DNA of 64,000 nucleotides from Actinomycetota bacterium (lineage in GTDB: Bacteria; Actinomycetota; Actinomycetes; Streptosporangiales; Streptosporangiaceae), in assembly GCA_027313705.1 (NCBI GenBank), contig DAHVDE010000041.1:124001-188000 (forward strand), given 5' to 3'. Shown one piece after another: positions 50,882-59,008 of this stretch. The position numbers were made by a program, and so were the translations under genes. Each line of letters begins with the position of its first letter. Position 1 is the first letter of the stretch. Under the pieces are notes generated by a model. The model saw only the letters and a program-made list of their open reading frames with translations. It was not told the DNA's origin and did not search any database.

Positions 50882-51996
50882 ACCTAGATCGCTGGGTACC
50901 CTCCCATACCGTGGAAGCCGTGAGCTTGTTCACCCGCAGAGATCTCATGCTCGACCGCCGGGAAGCGGCCAGGGCCATTGCCACCCTGGCGGTTGGAATG
51001 CCGCTCATCGAGTGCGTCGAGGGCTGGCTGGTCCCGGAAGAAGAAACACCGGCACGTAGTCCCCTCGGAAGCGTCGGGACCGATGAGGTCGCGAGTATCG
51101 AGCAAGCGGCCCAGCTATTCCGTGACTGGGACGACCAGTTCGGCGGCGGACTCCGCCGCAAGGCCGTTGTCGGCCAGCTCAATGAGGTCGCGGACTTGCT
51201 GCGCGACACTCATCCGAAGGAAGTCACCCGGCGCCTGTTCCGGGTCATGGCACACCTGGCGGAAACCGCGGCGATGATGAGCTGGGATTCCGGCATTCAT
51301 GCCACCGCGCAGAGGTATTACATCCTGGCGCTGCGGGCATCAAAGGAAGCAGAGGAATACGCTTTCGGAGCCAACATCCTGGCTTCAATGGCGCGGCAGC
51401 TCCTGTATATGGGCCGGCCCGATGATGCCCTGGAGCTGGTGCGGCTCGCCGGAGACGGAGCCACCAAAGGCAACGCTCCCGGCGCTGTCTGGTCCATGCT
51501 CCACACCCGCGAGGCTTGGGCCTATGCCAACCTGGGCCGGGTGCAGGCGTTCAGGCGGGCCACCGGAAAGGCCGAAGACACCCTTGCTGGTGCCGACCGC
51601 TCAGAAGACCCGCACTGGATTCGCTACTTCGACGAGGCCGAGCTAGCTGGCGTGACAGGCGGCCGGCTGCTCGATCTAGCGCAGCGGAGTCCCGGTAATC
51701 CGGCGCACGCCCGCGAAGCGGAGGCGGCGATAGACAAGGCGCTGAGGCTGCGCCGGCCGGAAAGCATGCGCAGCTTCAGCCTTGACCAAGCCGGACTCGC
51801 CCAGGCTTACTTCATGCAACGTGACCTAGAGCACGCGGTGAGCGCTGGTCACCGGGCAATCGACCTCGCCGGGAAAACGCAGTCCGACCGGGTACGGCTG
51901 CAACTTCAAGGGCTATACCAACTGGCGGTCACCCATCGCCGGGAACCCGTTGTCAGCGACCTTGCCGATCGCCTCACCCTGGCGCTTAGCGCCTAG
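50557..51996 (+). CDS. XRE regulator with TPR-like C-terminus
   Basis: A 479-residue protein from ATG 50557. The N-terminal XRE domain is VIRLMRSRGASLRGLASVTGMSPSRVYEYEAG. A linker with LMLDRREAARAIATLAVGMPL follows, then helical TPR-like repeats (QRYYILALRASKEAEEYAFGANILASMARQLLYMGR; REAEAAIDKALRLRRP). Actinomycete proteins of this plan sense peptides or partners through the TPR part and regulate nearby genes. It is divergent from the nine-gene operon and a good candidate for its regulator. Confidence 0.88.
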   Translation: MSEQGRDPQMVAAALLGDPRMVEACGKHDVQAVIRLMRSRGASLRGLASVTGMSPSRVYEYEAGDRQAYGFEIFERLSDGFRIPGRYWRLADRPWEEADILAARPDSTDLDRWVPSHTVEAVSLFTRRDLMLDRREAARAIATLAVGMPLIECVEGWLVPEEETPARSPLGSVGTDEVASIEQAAQLFRDWDDQFGGGLRRKAVVGQLNEVADLLRDTHPKEVTRRLFRVMAHLAETAAMMSWDSGIHATAQRYYILALRASKEAEEYAFGANILASMARQLLYMGRPDDALELVRLAGDGATKGNAPGAVWSMLHTREAWAYANLGRVQAFRRATGKAEDTLAGADRSEDPHWIRYFDEAELAGVTGGRLLDLAQRSPGNPAHAREAEAAIDKALRLRRPESMRSFSLDQAGLAQAYFMQRDLEHAVSAGHRAIDLAGKTQSDRVRLQLQGLYQLAVTHRREPVVSDLADRLTLALSA

Positions 51997-52041
51997 CCCC
52001 GCTAAACGCAGGTCAGCGCAGCGAGCCATGAAAGGCTGATA

Positions 52042-52524
52042 GTGCCGCGCATAGCAGTCACCGGCCACATGAACCTCACCCCCGCGACCATGACACTGGT
52101 CGATACCGCATTGCGCGACCTGCTCACCGGGTGCCAAGGCGCCGACCTGATCGGCATCTCATGCCTGGCCAAGGGGGCCGACCAGCTTTTCGCCCGCGCG
52201 GTCTTGGACCTCGGGGGCCAGCTCATCGTCATCCTGCCTTCCCCTGACTACCGCGAGCAGAAGGTCAAGCCGGATAACCGCGCCGAATTCGACGCGCTGC
52301 TAGCCAGGGCCACCGAGGTACGCCACATGCCCTACGCCGAATCTGGCCGGGAGGCTTACGAAGCCGCCAACAACACGCTTCTCGACCTCGCCGATCAGAT
52401 AGCCGCTGTCTGGGACGGCCAGCCGGGCGCGGACCAAGGCGGTACCGGCGCGGTAGTCCAGCGAGCACGGCACCTCGGGAAGCCGGTACACGTCATCTGG
52501 CCAGAAGGAGCTACGCGAGCCTAG
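52042..52524 (+). CDS. SLOG/Rossmann-like nucleotide-binding protein
   Basis: A 160-residue protein starting with GTG 52042. The pattern RIAVTGHMNLTPATMTLV, then GADLIGISCLAKGADQLFARAVL and QLIVILPSPDY resembles SLOG (SMF/DprA-LOG) domains, which bind NAD-type or nucleotide ligands and occur in anti-phage sensing proteins. It ends LGKPVHVIWPEG. It is the last gene before the truncated ABC gene, near the island's right edge. Role unknown. Confidence 0.75.
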   Translation: MPRIAVTGHMNLTPATMTLVDTALRDLLTGCQGADLIGISCLAKGADQLFARAVLDLGGQLIVILPSPDYREQKVKPDNRAEFDALLARATEVRHMPYAESGREAYEAANNTLLDLADQIAAVWDGQPGADQGGTGAVVQRARHLGKPVHVIWPEGATRA

Positions 52525-52604
52525 GCGTCGGTTCTGGGGACTTGACGCGGGAAGCCGACCGTACCGGCGCACGGGATGACGACCGATGCGGACCACAGCT
52601 TATG

Positions 52605-52772
52605 TCACAATCCGATATCGGGCTTGCCCGCGCCGTTTGGGCCGAGCAGCGCGAACACCTCACCGCGCTCGATCTCCAGGTCCACGCCGTCCACGGCGGC
52701 CTTGCCCTGGTAATGCTTTCTGAGGCCGCTGACCTTGACGGCGGGAGCGGCCAGGCTTGTGATGTGTGGCAT
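52605..52772 (-). pseudogene. Truncated ABC transporter ATPase (stops after Walker A)
   Basis: From ATG 52772 (GAGGA seven bases upstream) the frame reads VKVSGLRKHYQGKAAVDGVDLEIERGEVF and Walker A LLGPNGAGK. It then breaks to PDIGL and stop, so the remaining 220 or so residues and any permease are gone. It resembles DrrA-type drug-export ATPases. The break lies next to the end of the accessory genes, so this stump probably marks the right edge of the inserted or deleted segment. The IS element sits just upstream of its start. Confidence 0.85.
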
Positions 52773-52787
52773 GGCTGAATCCTCGCA

Positions 52788-52879
52788 AGGAAAGGCGGTG
52801 CCCCGTGTCATCCGGCTCGTCATGCCGCTGTCATCCGTTTGGCTGACCCAAGCCAGGTCCCGCAGGATGACGCACTAAC
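52788..52879. repeat. 92-bp direct repeat flanking the IS, left copy
   Basis: It is identical over 92 bp to 54473-54564 (it begins AGGAAAGGCGGTGCC and ends GACGCACTAAC). It borders the transposase element and is best read as an unusually long target-site duplication. The first two bases of the right copy could instead belong to the IS end, making it 90 bp. Confidence 0.9.
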
Positions 52880-54472
52880 CTGACTTGTGACAATTTAGTG
52901 CGCATCGGTCCGGCCGTGGATCTGGTCAAGGGTTGCGCGGAGGTCGCCGGGTACTGGGTAGGCGGCGGTGATGACCTGCGATCCGGCTTGGATCTGGATC
53001 GTGCGATAGCGGCGGGCTGTCTTGACGAATTTGCGGATGGACCAGCCGGTCTGGTGCTCGATCCAGCAGCCGACTGCGAGGGCGGCGAAGGACGATGGTC
53101 AGGTGGGCTTCGATCGAGTCGCGCAGGTGGTGGTAGACCGGCCTGGCCTGCGCCGATCACGAACTCGGGCGTGACCGGGGTTCCGTCCGGGCAGGCGGCC
53201 AGGTTGGTGACGTAGCCCTTGATCCCGGCCAGTGACCTGGCCTTCTCCTCAAGCTCGCGGTTCACGGTCCGGGTGCCGCCGGACAACTGGACGAACCGGT
53301 TCCGCTTGACCGGCACCTGCCCGGCGACGGCCTTCTCGGCCTTCCTCACCTGCTCGTCGATGCCCCGCAGTGTCCTCCTGGCCCGGTCGTGGCGGTACTG
53401 GTAGAAGATGATCTTGTCTCGCCGGCCGCTGGCCCCGGTCGCCGGCCAGGGCTGTGCGAAGACCTGGCCATCGGAGATGTCCTGCCCGGGGTGCTCGTCC
53501 TTCCACTGCTTCACGGCGTAGGGCAGGAACGGGATCTTCGCGCCCAGGATGAACGACAGGCCCGCGGCCTCGATGTCCTTCTGGTTCGCCTCCGACACCA
53601 TGCCCGCGTCCGCGACCACGGTGACGTCGGGCAGCTGGTGAGCGGTCATGAACGCCTCGATCACCGGCAGCATCGTCTTGGTCTCGGCCTTGTTCCCCTC
53701 GAACGCGGAAACCATGAGAGGGAACCCGGCCTGGTCGGTGAGCAGGCCTATCGTGACTTGCGGTTCCAGGCGCCGTTCCTTGGAGAATCCGGGTTCGCGG
53801 AATCCGTCCCCGGCATCGATCTCGAAATACAAGGTCGAGACGTCGAACAAAACCAGGCTCGCCCGGCCCAGCTTTACGTGCGCGGCGCACGCCGCCGACA
53901 GCTCCTGGCGGAACGCCTCCTTCGCATAGGCCGGCAGGCGGCGCAGGACCGTCCGGTAGGACGCGACCGCCGTCCCTGCTTCCTCCAGCACCCGCAGCGA
54001 GTCGAGCTTGCTGGTCGGCTCGATGATCCGGGCCAGCACCAGATCCCGGAAGACCTCGTCACCGCCGCTGGCCCGGCCGAAGCCCAGCACCTCATACCCG
54101 CGCGCCAGGGCATCGAGCAGGCAGCCCATCCGCGAGGATGTGATCGGCAGCGGCCCGCCCGGAGCAGCCACATCCAGGCCCAGGTCCAGCTCGCCCTGCC
54201 CGGCCGCCAGCCGCTGCCGCGCCGCAGCCTTCAAAGGCTCCAGCTCCGCCTCATCGTGAGCCGAGCCGAAATGCTCGATCTTCCGCGATCCCCGGTGATA
54301 GGACCACACGATCTGCACCGCCGTGGCACCCGACGCCGTCCTCACCGTCCGCACATACGCCACCCGGCAACCCTACGGCCCCCGATTAGTGCGCAAAAAC
54401 CGTCAGCCAAACACGAGAACCCGCAGGCCAGCGCCCCGCCCGGCCTTCAGCTCGCGGATCGTGTCACAAGTC
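52880..54472 (-). mobile_element. IS1634/IS1549-type insertion sequence, inactive
   Basis: It has terminal inverted repeats CTGACTTGTGACA (52880-52892) and TGTCACAAGTC(AG) (54462-54474), one transposase gene and a 92-bp direct repeat outside. Elements of the IS1634/IS1549 group are known for long, variable target duplications. About 1.59 kb remain, and the internal deletion in the transposase accounts for the short length. It inserted between the ABC gene start and the kinase gene at 54590. Confidence 0.88.
52895..54363 (-). pseudogene. DDE transposase, IS1634-type, disrupted
   Basis: The frame is intact from ATG 54363 through the first catalytic Asp (FDVSTLYFE, residue 174) and second Asp (VVADAGMVSE, residue 252) to FVIGA at about 403. 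The sequence then jumps to QARPVYHHLRDS in another frame (junction at about 53150). About 55 bases are missing, and they should encode the Y-x2-...-E-K segment with the catalytic Glu. A further extra base at about 53090 shifts the frame again. The natural C-terminus (ends TAA at 52895-52897) is recognisable. The element cannot transpose by itself. Confidence 0.85.
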
Positions 54473-54564
54473 AGGAAAGGCGGTGCCCCGTGTCATCCGG
54501 CTCGTCATGCCGCTGTCATCCGTTTGGCTGACCCAAGCCAGGTCCCGCAGGATGACGCACTAAC
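54473..54564. repeat. 92-bp direct repeat flanking the IS, right copy
   Basis: Perfect copy of 52788-52879, directly after the right end of the IS and 25 bp before the GTG of the sensor kinase gene. In the pre-insertion genome this segment was the intergenic DNA between the ABC gene and the kinase gene. Confidence 0.9.
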
Positions 54565-54589
54565 GGCCTGGCGCGATTAGCCTGAAACC

Positions 54590-55840
54590 GTGTCCGCGCT
54601 TTACGCCTGGTGGCGTAACCATCCGCGGGTGGTCGACGGGGTACTCGCCGCGCCGCTCGCGCTCGGCGGCATTGCCGACGCGGTGAGCTTGCGACATCAC
54701 CTGCTGATCCTCGTCGCGATCGGACTGGCGATCCCGATCGTGGTGCGGCGCAGGTATCCGGTCGGCGCGTTCAGCGTCGCCATTCTCGCCGGCGTGCTCC
54801 AGGTGCTGGCCGGGGCCAGGCCGATGGTCACTGACTTCGCGGTCCTGGTGCTGCTTTACACGGTGGCTGCCTATACGACGAGACGGATCTCGGTCACCGC
54901 GCTAGGAGTCTGCCTGTACGGCGCGCTGGTGGAAACCCTGCGCCTGCACACCAAGATGGTCGTGCTGACCTCGCCAGAGGTCACCGGGTTCGTGTTCTTG
55001 ATGTTCGCCGGGCCGACGCTGATCGCCTGGGTGCTAGGCGACTCGACCAGGTACCGGCGGGCCTACTACCTCACTCTGGAAGAACGGGCGGCCAGGCTGG
55101 AGCGCGAGCGGGACGCGCACGCCCAGATAGCCGCGGCGGCCGAACGCGCCAGGATCGCCAGGGAACTGCATGACGTGGTCGCGCATAATGTCAGCGTCAT
55201 GGTGGTTCAGGCGGACGGCGCCACGTACGCGCTCGAATCCGACCCCGGCCGGGCCAGGGACGCGCTGGCCGCCATCTCGGCGACCGGCCGTCAGGCGCTC
55301 GCCGAGATGCGGGCTTTGCTCGGCGTCCTTCGCCGCGGCGACGAAACTGCATCAGGCCAGGTGGCAGACGACGGCACGAATGCCGAGCCTGCGCACGTCG
55401 CGCTTGCCCCGCTGCCCGATCTCGGGCAACTCGGCGAACTGCTTGACCAGACCAGGGCGGCCAGCCTGCCCGTCTCCTACCGGGTGGAAGGCGAACCGCA
55501 GCCGCTGCCGGCCGGCACCGCCCTGACTGTGTACCGGATCATCCAGGAGTCGCTGACCAACACGCGCAAGCACGCCGGACCGCTGGCCAGCGCCAACGTG
55601 GTACTCAGCTACACCTCGAGTTCGATCGAAGTTTCCGTCACAGACGACGGCGCCGGGGCCGGCGCCACCTGCGACGGTGCCGGTCACGGGCTGACCGGCA
55701 TGACCGAGCGAGCCTTCATGTACGGCGGCTCGGTCCAGTTCGGGCCGCTGCCGGAAGGCGGCTTCTGCGTAGTGGCCACCTTGCCCATCGGGCAGGTCAC
55801 CGCCGATACCCCTGGCGCCGTCCGGGCCGGTGCGGCATGA
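54590..55840 (+). CDS. DesK/NarX-type sensor histidine kinase
   Basis: A 416-residue protein starting with GTG 54590. About five transmembrane segments (residues 15-150) are followed by the HisKA_3 helix with His 194 (RELHDVVAHN), then a HATPase domain (IIQESLTNTRKHAG; DDGAGAGA; GHGLTGMTERA). It autophosphorylates and passes the phosphate to the regulator encoded 4 bases overlapping downstream. The kinase's promoter region was rearranged by the IS insertion 118 bp upstream. Confidence 0.93.
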   Translation: MSALYAWWRNHPRVVDGVLAAPLALGGIADAVSLRHHLLILVAIGLAIPIVVRRRYPVGAFSVAILAGVLQVLAGARPMVTDFAVLVLLYTVAAYTTRRISVTALGVCLYGALVETLRLHTKMVVLTSPEVTGFVFLMFAGPTLIAWVLGDSTRYRRAYYLTLEERAARLERERDAHAQIAAAAERARIARELHDVVAHNVSVMVVQADGATYALESDPGRARDALAAISATGRQALAEMRALLGVLRRGDETASGQVADDGTNAEPAHVALAPLPDLGQLGELLDQTRAASLPVSYRVEGEPQPLPAGTALTVYRIIQESLTNTRKHAGPLASANVVLSYTSSSIEVSVTDDGAGAGATCDGAGHGLTGMTERAFMYGGSVQFGPLPEGGFCVVATLPIGQVTADTPGAVRAGAA

Positions 55841-56505
55841 CGATACGGATATTGCTGGTTGACGACCAGGAACTGGTCAGGACCGGGTTCCGGATGGTAC
55901 TCGACGCGCAGCCAGACATGACCGTAGTCGGCGAGGCCGGAGACGGCCTCGCCGCCGTAGCCGCGCTGCGGTGCACATCTGCCGACGTCGTGGTGATGGA
56001 TGTCCGGATGCCGAAACTAGACGGCATCGAGGCAACCAGGCGCATCTGCGCAGCCGGTGACCGGCCCCGCGTGCTCATGCTGACCACCTTCGACCTCGAT
56101 GAATACGCTTTCGCCGCGCTGAAGGCCGGTGCCAGCGGATTCTTGCTCAAGGACGTGCCGCCCGAGGAGCTATTGTTCGGCATCAGGTCGGTGCATTCCG
56201 GCGACGCGGTCGTGGCACCATCGACTACGCGGCGGCTGATCGACAGGTTCGTCCCGATGCTCCCGAGCGGCAGCGGCGAGTCCGAGGCGAATCTCGGCGG
56301 GCTGACCGGCCGCGAACGCGAGGTTCTGACCCTCATCGCGCAAGGTCTGTCTAACGCCGAGATCGGCGATCGCCTGTTCGTGTCTGAAGCCACCGTGAAG
56401 ACCCACGTCGGACGGGTCCTGGCCAAACTCGGCCTGCGCGACCGTGTGCAGGCAGTCGTCTTCGCCTACGAGACCGGCCTAGTCAAGGCCCGCGGCGCGA
56501 ACTGA
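55837..56505 (+). CDS. NarL-type response regulator
   Basis: A 222-residue protein with an intact receiver (acidic pair at 9-10, Asp 55 in VVMDVRMP, Lys in LLKDVPP) and LuxR HTH (LTGREREVLTLIAQGLSNAEIGDRLFVSEATVKTHV). Its start overlaps the kinase stop (ATGA). Compared with the damaged regulator at 41770, this one shows the complete N-terminus (IRILLVDDQELVRTGFR). Confidence 0.95.
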   Translation: MTIRILLVDDQELVRTGFRMVLDAQPDMTVVGEAGDGLAAVAALRCTSADVVVMDVRMPKLDGIEATRRICAAGDRPRVLMLTTFDLDEYAFAALKAGASGFLLKDVPPEELLFGIRSVHSGDAVVAPSTTRRLIDRFVPMLPSGSGESEANLGGLTGREREVLTLIAQGLSNAEIGDRLFVSEATVKTHVGRVLAKLGLRDRVQAVVFAYETGLVKARGAN

Positions 56506-56571
56506 CCCCAGCCTCGCCACAGCCACGTGCACCCGCTTCACCCCGCCCCGCCTCCGCGCCACCGCGCTCGC

Positions 56572-56605
56572 TTGACATATCTCGTGATTGCTAACTATAG
56601 TTAGC
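56572..56605 (+). promoter_or_regulatory. Promoter with palindromic operator over the -10 box
   Basis: TTGACA (56572-56577) and TATAGT (56596-56601) are 18 bp apart, a good sigma-70-type promoter. The -10 lies inside the perfect 16-bp palindrome GCTAACTATAGTTAGC (56590-56605). A repressor bound there would block the HbhA-like gene starting at 56629. The XRE protein encoded at 57388 is the obvious candidate. Confidence 0.7.
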
Positions 56606-56628
56606 TGAACACTTCAGAGAGGAACCCG

Positions 56629-57279
56629 ATGAACTACAACCGTGCAGCCGGGCAGGAGCTGCCGGGCCAGGTCCTGGCCGCCGCCCGTAAGGGGCAGGAG
56701 CGGGTAGTCAAGTCCGTCAGGACCGCGACGGCCGCTGCCCAGCAGATCAGGCCGCAGCTTGCAAACTTGCCCAGGCCGACCTTCAGCCTGTCGGCACTGC
56801 CTAGTCCTGCCCAGCTCAGGGAAAGGGCACCCGAGTTCGTTGCCAGGTTTCCTGCCAGGCTTCCTGAGCAGATCCAGACGAGGCTGCCAAGCGCGGAGCA
56901 GCTAAGGACCAGTGCTCAGGAGTTCGCCGGTCACGCCAGGTCGGTCCAGCGCCTCGTCGCTGACCAGGTACGCAACGTGGCCGCCCCGCTTGCGAAGCAG
57001 GCTGCGGCACGGCTCTCCCAGGTCGGTGCCCCGCAGGCGCCGGCGACCCCGAGCACCGGCACGACGACCAAGGTCCATCAGGTGACCGTCACCACGTCAG
57101 GCAAGCCCGCGGACACCGCAGGCCCGGCCGACACCGCAGCCAAGGCCGACACCGCACCACCGGCTGGCAGGCCGGCCAGCGGCACGGCGCCCAAAGCCCG
57201 CACCGCCAGGGCCGACACCAAGGCAGGCACCGCCAAGGCAGGCACCGCCAAACCCAAGACCGGCACAGCCGACAAGTAG
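56629..57279 (+). CDS. HbhA-like Ala/Lys/Pro-rich protein
   Basis: A 216-residue protein from ATG 56629 (GAGAGGA upstream). Residues 1-145 are helical with repeated amphipathic stretches (LPEQIQTRLPSAEQLRTSAQEF). The C-terminal 70 residues are low-complexity Ala/Thr/Lys/Pro (AKAGTAKAGTAKPKTGTADK). It resembles the mycobacterial heparin-binding haemagglutinin in helix-plus-basic-tail design, and as in Mycobacterium tuberculosis an XRE gene of matching type lies beside it. No signal peptide is visible. Confidence 0.65.
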   Translation: MNYNRAAGQELPGQVLAAARKGQERVVKSVRTATAAAQQIRPQLANLPRPTFSLSALPSPAQLRERAPEFVARFPARLPEQIQTRLPSAEQLRTSAQEFAGHARSVQRLVADQVRNVAAPLAKQAAARLSQVGAPQAPATPSTGTTTKVHQVTVTTSGKPADTAGPADTAAKADTAPPAGRPASGTAPKARTARADTKAGTAKAGTAKPKTGTADK

Positions 57280-57387
57280 CCAGCCAGGCGAACCAGGCGA
57301 GGCGCGGCCGAGGCGGTGGAGCTCTCGGCCGCGCCTTAACATCTGTTCCACCCGGACGGATAACTACGTGATGGCGAGGAATGTGGC

Positions 57388-57759
57388 GTGAAGGAACCCT
57401 GGGACGCCCAGATGGAGGCGCTCGGCGGCTTCATCCGCAACCGGCGCAAGCAGGCGAACCTGTCGTTGCGCCAGCTAGCCGAGAAGACCAGGCTGTCTAA
57501 CCCTTACCTGAGCCAGATCGAGCGCGGCCTCCATCAGCCGTCCATGCGGGTCATCAAGCTTATTGCCGAGGCGCTCAACGTATCGGCGGAAACGCTTCTC
57601 ACCCAGGCTGGGCTGCTGCACCACGGTGGCAGCGACGACGACCGCGCGGAGCACGATAATCGCGTCGTGGAGACCGCCATCAGCGGCGACAAGCGCCTGT
57701 CTGACCAGCAGAAATCGGCGCTGATTTCGGTGTACCGCAGCATGTTGAGCTCCGACTGA
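57388..57759 (+). CDS. XRE-family regulator (Rv0474-like)
   Basis: A 123-residue protein starting with GTG 57388. It has an N-terminal XRE HTH (FIRNRRKQANLSLRQLAEKTRLSNPYLSQIERGLHQPS) followed by helices typical of the small mycobacterial regulator encoded next to hbhA. The C-terminus has SDQQKSALISVYRSM. It probably controls the promoter at 56572-56605 through the palindrome there. Confidence 0.9.
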   Translation: MKEPWDAQMEALGGFIRNRRKQANLSLRQLAEKTRLSNPYLSQIERGLHQPSMRVIKLIAEALNVSAETLLTQAGLLHHGGSDDDRAEHDNRVVETAISGDKRLSDQQKSALISVYRSMLSSD

Positions 57760-57843
57760 CCTGGTCCGAATAAATCGGCGGTATCGGTGCGAACATCTCG
57801 AAATGAGGGCGCCATAGCAGTCAGGGCATTACGATACATCAAC

Positions 57844-58845
57844 GTGAGTGATCAGAGCCCAAGTTCCGCACCGCTGCCCCAGCGCCGTCCGGCGCCTGAG
57901 GGCCTGCCGGTGCGCAACCGGGGCGCCGCAAACGGCAGCACCGCAAACGGCAGCACCGCAAGCGGCAGCACCGCAAACGGCAGGCCGGCACTCCCCCGCC
58001 GTACTAACACCGTGCGCCGCGTCGGCCGGCACCGGAGCATGCACCGCATCAGCGTGGCATCGGACGCGCCTGCCCTGGTGCTCGCAGTGCCAGGAAACGG
58101 CGGCGAGTCCGACGTAGAACTGGCCGATCAGATCGCCGAGGCCGCGGCGGAGTCCTGCCCTGGCGTGGAGATCAGGATCGGCTACCTGCACTCGGTCAGC
58201 GACAGCATCGTCGACGTCCTGGCCGATGGCCAGTCGCGGGCAAGCAAGAACCGAGCAGAAGATAACGGCCAGGCTGCCAGGCCTGGGGCGGTCGTGGTCC
58301 CTTTGCTGGCGGGCTCGCATTCGTCACTCGACGCCAGGCTGGCGTCTGCCGTCGCACACGCGAGAGTCCACGCCATGATCGCCGATCACCTCGGCCCGCA
58401 TCCGCTCCTGGCCGGCGCATTGCACGACCGCCTTTCCGAGGTCGGCCTGGCCCGCGCCAGCCGGGCAAGGGGACTGAACATCGCGGCCGGAGCTAACGGA
58501 GTGCTCGTAGTCGCCGACCGCGGCCCTCAGGCCGTCAATGATGCCGGGGTTACCGCGGTGCTGCTTGCGGCCAGGCTCGCCGTGCCGGTCGTACCCGCCT
58601 CGCTTCACGAGCCGGCCAGCATCGAGGCGGCGCTGGCGCGACTCAGGGAGGCAGGCGCGACTCACCTGGCGATTGCCCCGTGCCTGATCGGGCCGGAGAC
58701 CGACCCGAGCGAGCTGACCTCGCTCAGCGTGGCGCTTGATGCCCCATACGCCGCCCCTCTAGGCGCGCACCCGGCAGTCGCTCAGCTCGTCGCGATCCGC
58801 TACGGCGAGGCCCTGGCGAGGATGAGCCTCGCCACGCCGCTCTAA
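57844..58845 (+). CDS. CbiX/SirB-like protein with altered active site
   Basis: About 333 residues from GTG 57844. An N-terminal low-complexity section is encoded by a 15-bp tandem repeat. It is followed by two chelatase-like halves: LVLAVPGNGGESDVELADQI (where CbiX normally has A-H-G-S-R), VVVPLLAGSHSSLD, and later LAIAPCLIG and YAAPLGAHPAV. The metal-inserting histidine of the first half is replaced, although histidines remain in GSHSS and GAHP. It may be a sirohydrochlorin-chelatase relative with another function. Confidence 0.75.
   Translation: MSDQSPSSAPLPQRRPAPEGLPVRNRGAANGSTANGSTASGSTANGRPALPRRTNTVRRVGRHRSMHRISVASDAPALVLAVPGNGGESDVELADQIAEAAAESCPGVEIRIGYLHSVSDSIVDVLADGQSRASKNRAEDNGQAARPGAVVVPLLAGSHSSLDARLASAVAHARVHAMIADHLGPHPLLAGALHDRLSEVGLARASRARGLNIAAGANGVLVVADRGPQAVNDAGVTAVLLAARLAVPVVPASLHEPASIEAALARLREAGATHLAIAPCLIGPETDPSELTSLSVALDAPYAAPLGAHPAVAQLVAIRYGEALARMSLATPL
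57928..57986 (+). repeat. 15-bp tandem repeat (4 units) inside CbiX-like gene
   Basis: Units GCAAACGGCAGCACC at 57928, 57943, 57958 (one base changed) and 57973 (partial). They encode Ala-Asn-Gly-Ser-Thr repeats in the linker. In-frame length variation between strains is likely. Confidence 0.9.
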
Positions 58846-59008
58846 GCCCAGCCGGATTATGCGCTGTCGCCATTGACAGCGAACCCACTTGTGCGCTGAG
58901 GTAACAGTCGTGCGCATCCCGGCGCTCCGAGCAGCGCCTGGACGAATTTCACACCACCCTGACGGCGCCTTCGGCGTCGGTATTTTCACCCCACAAGGGA
59001 GATCCCGC

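Noticed and set aside
52788-54564. 92-bp repeats as attachment sites of an integrated element
   Set aside because: They directly border IS ends with inverted repeats and enclose only a transposase, so target duplication is simpler; no integrase or tRNA is present.
57928-57986. CRISPR-like array
   Set aside because: Units are contiguous 15-bp repeats without spacers and lie in frame in a gene.
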